64,000 bases of DNA, from NCBI RefSeq assembly GCF_028554725.1, contig NC_071671.1, forward strand, positions 558,001 through 622,000. Direction: 5' to 3'. Under the pieces are notes generated by a model. The model worked only from the letters and a program-made list of their open reading frames with translations, did not search any database and had not been told where the DNA came from. Each line of letters starts with the position of its first letter. Position 1 is the first letter of the stretch. A program made the translations under genes and the position numbers. Source of the stretch: Zeugodacus cucurbitae (taxonomy: Eukaryota > Arthropoda > Insecta > Diptera > Tephritidae). This document shows positions 53,701 through 64,000 of the stretch, piece after piece.

Positions 53701-56700
53701 TCGCATACTCTTTGGCATACTCTTTATTAATGGCGTAGCTGCTCCCTGATTGCTTGCTCTATATCTCTATTACTTATGTACATACATATATACGATCATT
53801 TCAATCAGCGATTCCTGTGACGCTTACCACACCTGCATTTGTACATACAGACATAAATATATGTATTTATACTTGTGTAAAAACATTACCGTTAATATTT
53901 TTCGCTTTCATTTATACTCCAAATTCCCTCTAAGGAATTGTTTATATAAAATTTGCGCTTTTTTTTTGAAAGACAATTTTTAAATTTGTGGGTTTTATTT
54001 AATTAACTTGGTAACACAAAGATATTTCATAATTTGTAAATTTTTGAATATTTTTACATGACATGATGGTGAACGGACGAGTCTACAAAGTGTAAAGATT
54101 TATTGGATATATCAGATCGTTCACACAAAAGTCGCAGATTTCTTGACATTTTATTGCCTTAAATATATTGGTGTACTTATTTACTACAACGTGAAGGATG
54201 CAAAGTAACAGTAATATTTAAGTAGCGAACTGCGAGCCTCGCCAGCGCCAGCGCTTTTAACGGTTTAATGCTGGGCAATGTGTATAGTTTACGAGTTTAA
54301 AATATTTGTATTTAAACATTAAGTACATAACGGTTTACAGTTGATATTTATCTGTGCATTAACAAATCGAAATTTTAAAATAATTAACTTTGTTTTGGTA
54401 ATACATACACAACTATGTGTGTAACTGTTTTCACTAACTGCACATACACACACACACACATTATCAAGACGTTTTAACATGTGTTCTTATTCGCATACGA
54501 TTGTTTTAACAAATCTTCTCTGAACAAAATTTTATCATAACCATTTTAGCATTGTTTTTGTGGCGTTCATGTGAATTCAACATAATCGAAAGGCCTACAT
54601 TACATATATGTATATGTATGTGAAAGAGTCTAATTAAGCGTATATTGAAAACAAATGTGTTTAAAAAATATTTTTTATAAAACAATTTGATCATATTTTT
54701 TCCTGGTTTAACTTGCTTCCTACCCATTTTCGTTGCTTTTCTTTGTGTGCTTCTTAATTTGTGTACAAAATTGTATATACCTAACTAAATGCAAACAATT
54801 TGATATCAATAAAATCCAAACATCTAATTAAAAATTTTAACTCATCCATGAACAAAAAAAAAAAACACAATTGGTGACACATCGACAACAACAAACAATT
54901 CGTATGCATAAATAACATTTTGCCAACGAAATATTTTGAATTTGCGCACAACTGAAAACTACATATGTACATACATATATACCGACGTATTTGGAATTAA
55001 ACTTGGAATCACGAAACTGGTTGACGGATTTTGACCTTTCCATTGGCTGCAATCGCTGTGGAACGCATTTGGTGACATGTAAGTAACGTTATTTTTTTCT
55101 AAATTTAACAGTACATACTTTTATGATTTAACATAGAAACCAATGTATGGACATACATACCAAAAAATATAAAGGATTTAAAAGAGGTACTTTTTACTCT
55201 CCAAAAAGCTCACATTTTATTCATAGTCTAAAGTTTTTTTTTTTTTTTAGCAATTTGCTTTATTAGTTAAACGCTCAATTTATTACTCGTATGTCTTGAA
55301 TGCAATACAAATACAAACAGATAATTATAAGTAATCGGTTGTAAGTGGCATTTTTCGGTTAAAGCTCCAAACTGGGTCACCATACCCACTGACAAATTGC
55401 TGCATGATGGGAAACCGTTAACAAGGAGTCCCAAACCGACTATTACCACGCAACCCCTATAATTTACACCGTTGCCACCCAACGTTATACACATACAATT
55501 CATTTTAACTTTTAAGCATACCTATGTGCATATGTATGTAAGTATGTGGTTCACTTTAATTCAAATCATACTCATACATATGTACATGCATAACTTCGTA
55601 TATGTATGTATATATACAAAAATACATGTGTATGGGTATGCATGAAAACTGGTGGGGTATTTACGAAATTGCAGCAACAAAAATTATAAAAAGTTTCACC
55701 GGAATCCGGAAGTGCCTATCTACATACCGAAAAAATTGTGGTTATAAATTCACAAGAATCTAAAACTATATACGTTGGAGCTCTTTTGGATTTATTTGCT
55801 TTCAAATTAAATAATTCCAGTAAATATGTATATACATTCCCCAGTGTTAATGTGTATAAGTTTGCTAAATGTCTCTTCTCCTCTGCAATACAGCAAGTCT
55901 GTTTCTTGCACTTGTTTCACTTTTCATGTTTATCCTTCATCCTTTCGCCATTCATCCAATTCTGCCTCATTTCTTATATATTTTGTGTGCTTGTTTGTTG
56001 TTGTTGCAACTATTGATTGTGGCATTTAGCATATTCTCCACTATTCGCTACGCTACTAACCCAGTTTACCACATCAGCTTGAGCGGTTGAAAATTTCGTA
56101 TCGAAGACAACTTAGCCCCAATTTATTTATGTACGAAGTTCACATGAAAATGTGTATACTCACGTGCTAAACAAAGCAAACCGTCTCTTACTATGTTGCA
56201 TGAAGGATTGGCGGCGTTTAACTTCAAAATGTTTGTATGTTTTCAGACAAGTTGGCACCACTGTCTCCAACGTCCTTCTTTGCACCCTGCGCACTCTCCG
56301 TCTCCGTTTTGTTTACAAAACACACCACTTTCGCCCTTCGGCATGTACTCGTACACACATATAAATTTATACGAGTCATATACATACATACATACATAAG
56401 TATGAAATCCTTCACGATGGTATGAAAAGTTCAGTTTGGATTAAAGCTCAGAAATTGCGACGACATCCTTGCGAATACAAGAAAGTAATTTGAGTGATTT
56501 TGAGTTTGATTTTTTTTAGATGCAGAGAGTATAAATCGTTCTAAAAAGTGCGTCCAAAAATCTTAGTAACATCTCAAAAGTGCAAAGAGCTTTTCATCAC
56601 TTACATATGTACGTATCTGAAGGGTTAAAGTGTAGAAGAAAACGTTTATCAACGTAAAGACATTTATTAGTCAACCTCCATAGTTCAAAAGCATCTGTCA

Positions 56701-59700
56701 TAATAGTTCGTCATCAAATCAAATGTTCATTGACGACCTTTCTGAAAAGCCAATTAAATAAAAAGTTGCCTAAAAGCAACTAACCTCGAATTAGTATTCC
56801 TTACTTGTGCAATGCTCTGCCTTTGTTTTTGTTTTTGTTGTACTCTGTTCGCACTGCGTGGAATGTAAGCTATGCCAGTCGTTATTGGATACGGGCATCA
56901 CCTCAATGATCTCACTCCAATTGCCTCACATGATCGCTTCATTATTTTATTTATTGTCTATCTAAAATTTTTTTATTTTATTTTTGCGAGCACAATATTC
57001 ATTTGAATTGAACTGAGCATTTAAATGGGCAGCCAAAAGAAGAATAAAAGTCTTTAAAATGCAAAAAAGGATCGCACTCAAAGTGATCTCGTACAGACAA
57101 ATATGGACAAGCAACAAACTCATACACACTTAAAGGTGTTCAGACACACATTTTCGCTGACAAAATCTAATAGAATTTCGAAAAAAATTACAATGACAAT
57201 TCGTGCCAAAATCTTTCAGTAATCGAAGAGACATAAAAAAATTGAGACTGAGTGGTGACTTATTGTGGAGAATCTTTCATCGAAGGGGTTTGAACGCTGT
57301 ACTTGCAGACCTTTACTATAGTTGACATAGATTCGGTGATGTTCTGAATGCTTTATACATACATACATGATTTCTACATGGAATATACATACCTAAATGC
57401 CAACAAATCAATATTCACATACAATTTATGTAGCCTTGTCTATTCTAACCTCACCATCAGAGGCGCTAATAGAGTAATTAAATAACTCGTTCGCATCAAA
57501 TATTGTAGATATAGGTAAACCTATGATTGCGCCACCTATGGAATGGCATTCTTCGACTCACATTGCTTATTAAATATTCATGAGGAGCATGACTCTCATT
57601 TTTTGCTTGACACTCAGTTCACCGGCCGTAACAAAAGAATAGAATAACCAGAACTTCCCGTGTCATTTCTAAGTATAACAAAGGTTGCAAGTTCAACCGT
57701 GTAACGAGAATCACGAGCATGATGTACATATATACACCCGATAGTAAAATGAACTGGTTATGAACTAGTTTTTAAACTAGTCCACACATCTAGTATGCAG
57801 ACTGTTCCTTTTTCAAGGCAAAACGTTTACTTTGCTAGCGAAAAGGGCCGTTGTTTTACAAGTTGTTGAAATCACTGAAAGAGCCAAAGGCTATCACAAA
57901 AATCCCGAGTTGGAGAAGTGTTGGAAGCATTGCTGGCATAGGTGCATAATATCAAATGGAGAGTATTTTGAATGCCACAACATTAATGTAGACGAATGAA
58001 TTTTCGTTTAGCAAAAATTCCCGTTATTTTTTGAACACACCTCGCATGTACGAATGTTTAAAAATAGATTCGTATGCATGCGCTTTGAACTCAGGAAAAA
58101 TTATGTTTTCATTTATATTTGCCATTTGCCATTTATGTGCAGCGAAAATTGCCACAAACGCTTGAGTACTCTTCATTCATAACCATTCACGAGTGGTGCT
58201 GCAGAATGCTTTACATAAGCTTTCACATACATACATACAAAGGTGGCATGTAACACAGTTCATAGCTACATGTGCTCTGTCTGCCGACGCGAATGTGAAT
58301 ATGTCACCGAGACCCAGTTTCCGCTTCCGTTGGGTGTGTTTATACTGTTGAATGTGTGTGCGTGACCCAGAGGAGACTGAAATTTATTAGATTCACACAT
58401 GAAATGCTTTCTTACTCTCCGCTTCGGTTATGGTTATGTGGTTGGTACACCATGGCAATCTCGAGGCATGAATTTATATCGGCATTTATGTGCAAGGATA
58501 TTTGTGTTTTCTGCAAAGATTAAAAGACAACTTTAAATTGTAGATTTGCTGACGTTATTTTCTGTATCAAGGCTTTCGAGGCACAGTTGGCGTTTTCAAG
58601 AACTTGAAAACGTGCATTTAACGCTCATGAATACTCAAGAGATCTATGTGATTATAATCTACATATTCTCTAATAGATCCGTTTCTTGAAGTTGTGTGTG
58701 CGAGTGTGTGAAGTAATGGAGTTGATTTCGTCGTAGAATTAATTATAACTATACTCAAAGTTGTAGATATTTATATAATTCTATACGTAAACTAAACAAT
58801 TGAAGAACAGGTTTCAGTAATAATAGCCCATCACGAGTTAAACGGAGCAATTACCTCAATTACCTAGTACTAAAAGAAAACATTAAGGAAGGAAAATTAT
58901 TTGCGGGGCTCACTGAGTGTAAATATAGATACTCTATACTCTCAGGTTAACAATAATCATATATTTATAGTCTTATTTTTAATAATTGTTAAGTATACAG
59001 TGAAACCTGGATTAGACGAAACCTGCAAAATAAATTGTAAAGTAGAATAACAAGCTCTCCGCACTTTTCATAATGATTAAACCCATATATTACCACCATA
59101 TATAGTATATTATGTACCATGTATTACATAAATACATATGAGTTTATATAAGTATAAGCGTGTAATTAACTGCATGCATCAATCTCAAGTCAATCAGTGA
59201 ATCGTTTTGTCCTCGTTAAAGCAACTGTACACTTCTATGCCTGTGCATTTACAAATGTGTATGTGTGTCTGTTGCTTATTGGCAATTTTGCACTGTCAAC
59301 GCTGTAAATATAGTCTTCACACGCAAACGACGTTCCACAAATGATTGCAAATATCAACTACAATTGAAAACTCGCATCCGTACAGACATATGTACATACA
59401 TATACGCCGTGAAACTGTACTCGCATACTGAATTACTTGTTTTTTGTTGTGTACTTTAAACTTTACACCTGTAACCGACTTGAGCGCTCACAAAATGCTG
59501 CAATGTAAATTTCCAATGGAATTATTAATGATTGCACAGACGGCGGCATAAAGTGCTGAATAATTACACAGGGGTTCAATATACTTCGCGACATTGCGAG
59601 TACTGCGTGGGCTCGAGTTTATCGAAAACTTTGCCAGGCAATAATAACATTCGATAGACCAGACCACAGCGTAGAAGGGCGTAGCTGTTTGAATAATACA

Positions 59701-61873
59701 AGAAAGGGGCTAACTTAAAACCCATTTCAACCTATATACGCTATATTGCATTGCCTACAAATACCATCTTAAAGCATCAAAATGAAAATATTTACTGAGT
59801 TCTTCGAAATTCGATAAAATCAAGTTTTGCCGTTTTTCCATGTAGGCACAGATATGTCATAAATTCTTATGTATATCATTCAACTAAGCGTTTAGGCAAA
59901 TTGGGTGAGTTGATATCGATTTTTATCATTCCTTGTAGACAAGCGAATACTAACAGCCAAATGAGAAGCGTTTTGTATTGACAAACGTTTTAGCAGGCTC
60001 GAATTGATTCTTAGATAGGTTTTTAGTAAAAATATCCAATTCAAAATCCATAAAATTCATAAGTAATGTGCACACAACCTTAAAGAGTAAATGAAAACCC
60101 CGTTAGGTTTAACAGACCTCATTTAGTCTTTTTATAAGCTTCCATTTTTCCTACACCTCTTGTGCGCTAGTTAATGTTCTACGGGTAATTTTTTCACCCG
60201 TTAATTTGTTGCTTTTGTTCGCCGCAGTCTGCCTAATGTTTGCAAATTATACTCGTACGCAGTTTGTGTTTGAAGTCAAGTGAGTGTTAGCACCCTAAAT
60301 TGTATCGAATAATGTTGGTTACTCATACGCCCCGTGAACGCTGGCTTCATCTATATAAATATTAATAATATTAATTAACTTCCTAATAAATGCACAAATA
60401 AACTATTAAAGTACACACGTGTGCGCAATGCCTTTACTTGATACGATACAAACTGATAACTTTCTGATCAAATGAAGACCTAGTCTAGCTGACTGATTCT
60501 CGTGATACAATGATGCTAAGTGGATTTAGAATATTATCTCAAAAGATGACTCAGTGTCCGATTCAGTGGATGATTTAATTATTATTTTAAATGAAAACAC
60601 TACACACACTTGTGTGTGTTCGATCAAAAGTCAGCGCTGAAATCATTGATGCGCGTCGTGGCAAACAACTGGACACGATAGAGCTACGGCAAGGGAAGGT
60701 GGTTATGTGTGTGTTATGGGTTAAATTAATAATTTTTGAGAGTTTCATAAGTCAACGATGTGATGGCCTTGTCGCATGATTAAACACAGCGTTCCGAGGG
60801 CTGATCTTGGGCGCAGATAACATTGTTGAAGCTGTGTCTGAGATTTTGTTTTTGTTTACACATATTCTGTATGTACTTACTTATATTTTCATGGACAGTT
60901 GTTGTTGTCAAGGGATTTAGATTATTGTGTTTTTGTTTTCACATTTAGCTAAGCTGTTATTATTGTATTAAACCATTAATATGGTTGTTGTTGGTATTTA
61001 AATTTGTTGAAAATTGTGTTTGAATGCAACAAATGCCCGAATGTGTTCTATATGTAGTACTCGGTGAAATACAAATGAAAAGGTTTTATGTAGCTTTGAG
61101 AACGTGTCTTACGCCATTTGCTCCATTCGTGATCTAACAAAGTCCTTTCTACGGGTAACAAAGCTTGGATGTTTTGCCAGTTTTGTCACCTCCATGACCT
61201 CATTCCTTTTATGTTTGCCAGCGAACCAATAGCTGCGGTATCTTATCCTTCTGCTTGTGCTCATTTCATTCAGTAAACGTACTGAACCTCATGCAAACAT
61301 CCCTTTTGCGATAACTCTTGTCTGCGCCTGTGTCTTGGAGAGTTCTTCAGCATGTAAACGAAGCGTTTATATTTACTTGGCCGGCGTGTTGTCACTTTTA
61401 GCTGTTGTTAAATTGATTTTATCGTTAGCGCTTATACCCGTGTGCCGTTATGCTGTGCTAGTTTCGCGCAATTATTTTGATATACTTTGTGGTTGCAATT
61501 TATGCAAACGCACATTCATACATATTGTTGTATACATCATATACATTTACATAGAGCAAATGGAAAATATGTGCTACACGTTTCGTACGCTTTTCTTTGC
61601 CAACTTTTCACTTAGTCGAGGCGTTCAGAGCCTAAGCCTCTATGAAGAACTGAGCCCCCTCGTTTTTGTCTCTTTGTCACATTGACAAATGTTTGGAATT
61701 TCTGGCAGTCGCTTACCATTTTGATGGACTTTTTCGTGCAGTCTATTGTTGTTGTTGTTTTGATTGATAAGTGTTGAATGATTCGCCATGATGAATGAGC
61801 TCCAGTATTCAAATTTGCAACTTTTATTGATGAAATTTTATTTTACATACTCAAATGCATAGGTTCATTAGTA
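53701..61873. other. Intergenic spacer, no gene recognised
   Basis: AT-rich DNA with CA/GT and ATGT microsatellites (for example (CA)n at 54,447-54,460). A somewhat GC-richer patch at 55.33-55.5 kb has a 78-codon minus-strand frame of unknown nature. The open stretch at 61,257-61,685 begins with GTG and has no family features. Confidence 0.5.
57752..57781. promoter_or_regulatory. Cluster of three Grainyhead/CP2-like motifs
   Basis: AACTGGTT (57,752-57,759), AACTAGTT (57,763-57,770) and AAACTAGT (57,774-57,781) lie 11 bases apart. The last two form an 18-bp palindrome, 57,764-57,781. AACYNGTT is the Grainyhead core. The function is inferred only. Confidence 0.3.
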
Positions 61874-62890
61874 TTTTTTTTTTTTTATAGTAGGGGGAAG
61901 CATCGAAAGCCGGAGTGCGGAACTTTAATCCGCTAAACCTAACCTACTCCCAACACAAGACTCTCCCACGGGACTACCGGATAAGGTATTACTTCGTGGG
62001 AGTGACAAGACATTTTAAGTCTCCTCTATAGCGCGGACTGACTGACGCCTAATCTGTTGGAGATGTCTCAGTTCTGTCATGATTAATGCTGCCGCTTCGC
62101 TAACAGCTTTCCATTTTTTAGAGGACTGACACATAAGTGCAGTCAAATTTTCCACCATTAAGCTACCACCTAAGTTTGTTTTCATCTTTTCCCTTATATT
62201 TGAAAAGCGTGGACAATGAAAAAATACGTGTTCCGAGTCTTCTACAGATTCTACACATATTGGACAATACGGACTAACATCATAACGGAATTTGTACAGG
62301 TAGCTTCTGAAGCACCCGTGACCACTTAATATTTGGGTCAGGTGGAAATCCAGGTCCCCATGTTCCCTATGTGTCCACGAATGGATGTCCGGTATTAGTC
62401 TATGGGTCCACCGTCCTTGGTTGAGGTTTCCCACCGTTGCTGCCACTTTGTAATGCTCATTTTTCTCTCTTCTAGTTTTTTAGTCTCAGAGGGGGGAGCT
62501 GATAGTTTATACAGTCGAGCTAGTTCATCACCCTGGATATCAATAGGCGGCATGCTGGCTAAAACTTCAGCAGCATCACTGGATATGGTTCGGAAAGCAC
62601 TAATTACTCGGATTGCCGACAGCCTATGTACTGCGTTAATTGGTCTAGCATACGCTTTAATGTCTAATGCCTGGATCCATATCGGAGCCGCATACAAAAT
62701 TACGGAAATCATCGCCTTTGCAATTAACAGTCGTCGACTGGAGCGGATGCATGCTCTATTCGCCATCATTCTAGATAGAGCGTTATATATTTTATTTGCT
62801 TTGTTTGACGTGTGCGCCAAGTGCTCCTTTAATTTAAGTCTAGAGTCTAGTATTACCCCCAAATACTTTAACTCTGGTTGTGAAGTAAGT
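61874..62890 (-). mobile_element. 5'-truncated R1-clade non-LTR retrotransposon copy (dead)
   Basis: The minus strand carries the C-terminal part of an R1-type ORF2. About 62,878-62,400 reads LKYLGVILDSRLKLKEHL and ...LLYAAPIW-like reverse transcriptase thumb sequence, then VHRLSAIRVISAFRTISSDA. The frame changes at about 62,400-62,446, where a single indel shifts it. It continues as RWTHRLIPDIHSWTHREHGD, LTQILSGHGCFRSYL and a CPICxxxxxxEHVFFHCPRF zinc-knuckle-like motif to a stop at 62,015-62,017. A 127-nt 3' UTR ends in 14 T (61,874-61,887), the poly(A) tail on the minus strand. Polymerase core and endonuclease are absent. The 5' break abuts a (GT)n run at about 62,889. I could not define a target-site duplication. 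Confidence 0.9.
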
Positions 62891-62910
62891 ATGTGTGTGT
62901 GTGTGTGTAT
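62889..62910. repeat. (GT)n microsatellite at the retrotransposon 5' junction
   Basis: A GT-dinucleotide run directly follows the truncated 5' end of the R1-like copy. Either the element landed in it or the repeat grew after insertion. Confidence 0.8.
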
Positions 62911-64000
62911 ACTCATGACCACAGAGCTCATGACCGTGCTCGCAATTTAGCTCAGCTATACAAATATACATATGCATGTTTCTAAGTATGTATGTTTGTA
63001 TGTGCGCATTTTTAAAAAATAAATGAAGTTGCTTTCTAAAGTGAAACTTTGCCCTGACCGCCACACTAAGCTGCACTGCCACTAAGCCTAATAAGGGCTG
63101 GAACTACAATTTTATTATTCAAATTAAGAATACACTAACTTTTACCGTAATCATAATTTCACTACGATTGCAAGCAGCTGCTATTAGATCGGCGCTTTAC
63201 AACTGCTCATAATAAACACACTTTTATATAGCAATTATGTTTTTTATTATTGTTGTTGCTTTTCTTTTTTCCTTTCATTGTTGTGGCACAATTTCGAAAA
63301 GAAATGTAATTTGAGTTGGCACACAGAGTTTGTTGGCTTAGCTTGGCTTAAATAACGCTCGTTTGTGATGTGTATATATTCGTATATATGTATGTATGTA
63401 TGTATGTTGGAACATATGAACGTGTTTGTGTTTATGTGTGTTTGGTTTTGGCTTGAATGGATTTGCTTTCTTCTGCGGTTTTCTTGAATGACGCAACAAG
63501 TAGCACGCCTAACATTAAAGTGAACTTTCAGCTGCCATCGCTGACTCTTCGCAGCGATGTTCTTGTTGCTGTCGTTTTGTTGCTTCGTAAACACACACTC
63601 ACAAATATGCTTTTGTTGGCACAACAATTGTTTGAGCCGAATGAGTGATGAATGACTTTTGCGATTTATTTCGTTGTGAAGAGTTTGTGGCGAAGAAGCA
63701 AAGAAAATCGAAATTTCACAGTGCAGTTCCACAACAATGCCAACAACAACTGGAATTAAAGAGTCAGAATATTAAATAAAGACACTCCATCAAAACAATC
63801 TAAATCTTCGCTTGCTATTTTGTACGTTCTCGTATTCTAATCCATACCTATACATATATGTACATATTTACAAGTACATATGTATTTATGTATGTATGTA
63901 TGTAGTTATATATGTATAAACAGTGGCAGGTTTTTTGGTGGCGATGACGTGATTATAGGTGTGTTTGTCCAAAAAAAAAAAATTTTGCGTTGGTCCCATT
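62911..64000. other. Spacer with ATGT microsatellites, no gene seen
   Basis: Contains (TATG)n at about 63,385-63,406 and 63,882-63,903. The 161-codon minus-strand open stretch at 63,247-63,732 spans one of these repeats, starts and ends in low-complexity codons, and shows no family features. Confidence 0.5.

Noticed and set aside
61257..61685. 142-codon hydrophobic ORF that might suggest a chemoreceptor
   Set aside because: It begins with GTG, has no conserved receptor motif, and runs into AT-rich repeat sequence.
62402..62950. 182-codon plus-strand ORF
   Set aside because: It is the exact antisense of the R1-like reverse transcriptase frame on the minus strand.
63247..63732. 161-codon minus-strand ORF
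   Set aside because: It reads through an ATGT microsatellite (IHTYIHIYEYIH) and ends in a Gln run; no family features.

Overview
The window looks like nuclear DNA of a higher fly, probably a tephritid-like acalyptrate dipteran. This rests on two conserved genes with dipteran exon structure and very short (66-82 nt) introns, AT-rich spacer full of ATGT/ACAT and CA microsatellites, and decayed R1-type and other non-LTR retrotransposon pieces. The species is an inference; no mitochondrial, bacterial or viral segment is visible.

Layout. 0-15.5 kb: intergenic DNA with no convincing gene. It holds unrecognised exon-like ORFs at the left edge (minus strand), a degraded retroelement RNase H fragment near 5.7 kb, and scattered simple repeats. 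15.5-20.35 kb: a plus-strand five-exon gene for an ABHD12-type membrane serine hydrolase, CDS 17,593-19,829. 20.8-47 kb: the plus-strand actin regulator enabled (ena, Ena/VASP family). Its model has a putative distal non-coding exon ending at 22,215, an ATG-free leader exon at 32,935-33,310 that carries the short-isoform start codon 5 nt before its donor, an alternative long-isoform first coding exon at 39,200-40,371, and eight shared coding exons from 43,631 to 46,998. 47-53 kb is A/T-rich, UTR-like sequence with several poly(A) signals. 53-64 kb has no recognisable host gene; it contains a 5'-truncated, frameshifted R1-clade retrotransposon copy on the minus strand at 61.87-62.9 kb.

All ena and ABHD12 splice phases close exactly in the models given (649-aa short Ena, 1038-aa long Ena, 443-aa ABHD12-like). 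The most notable items are: an FPPPP EVH1-ligand motif inside the long-isoform N-terminal extension; two NAGNAG acceptors in ena; a 64-bp perfect inverted-repeat MITE just inside the long-isoform intron; and a 69-nt in-frame, stop-free intron in the hydrolase gene. I did not find a wholly new system. The exciting part is the regulatory and isoform architecture of ena.
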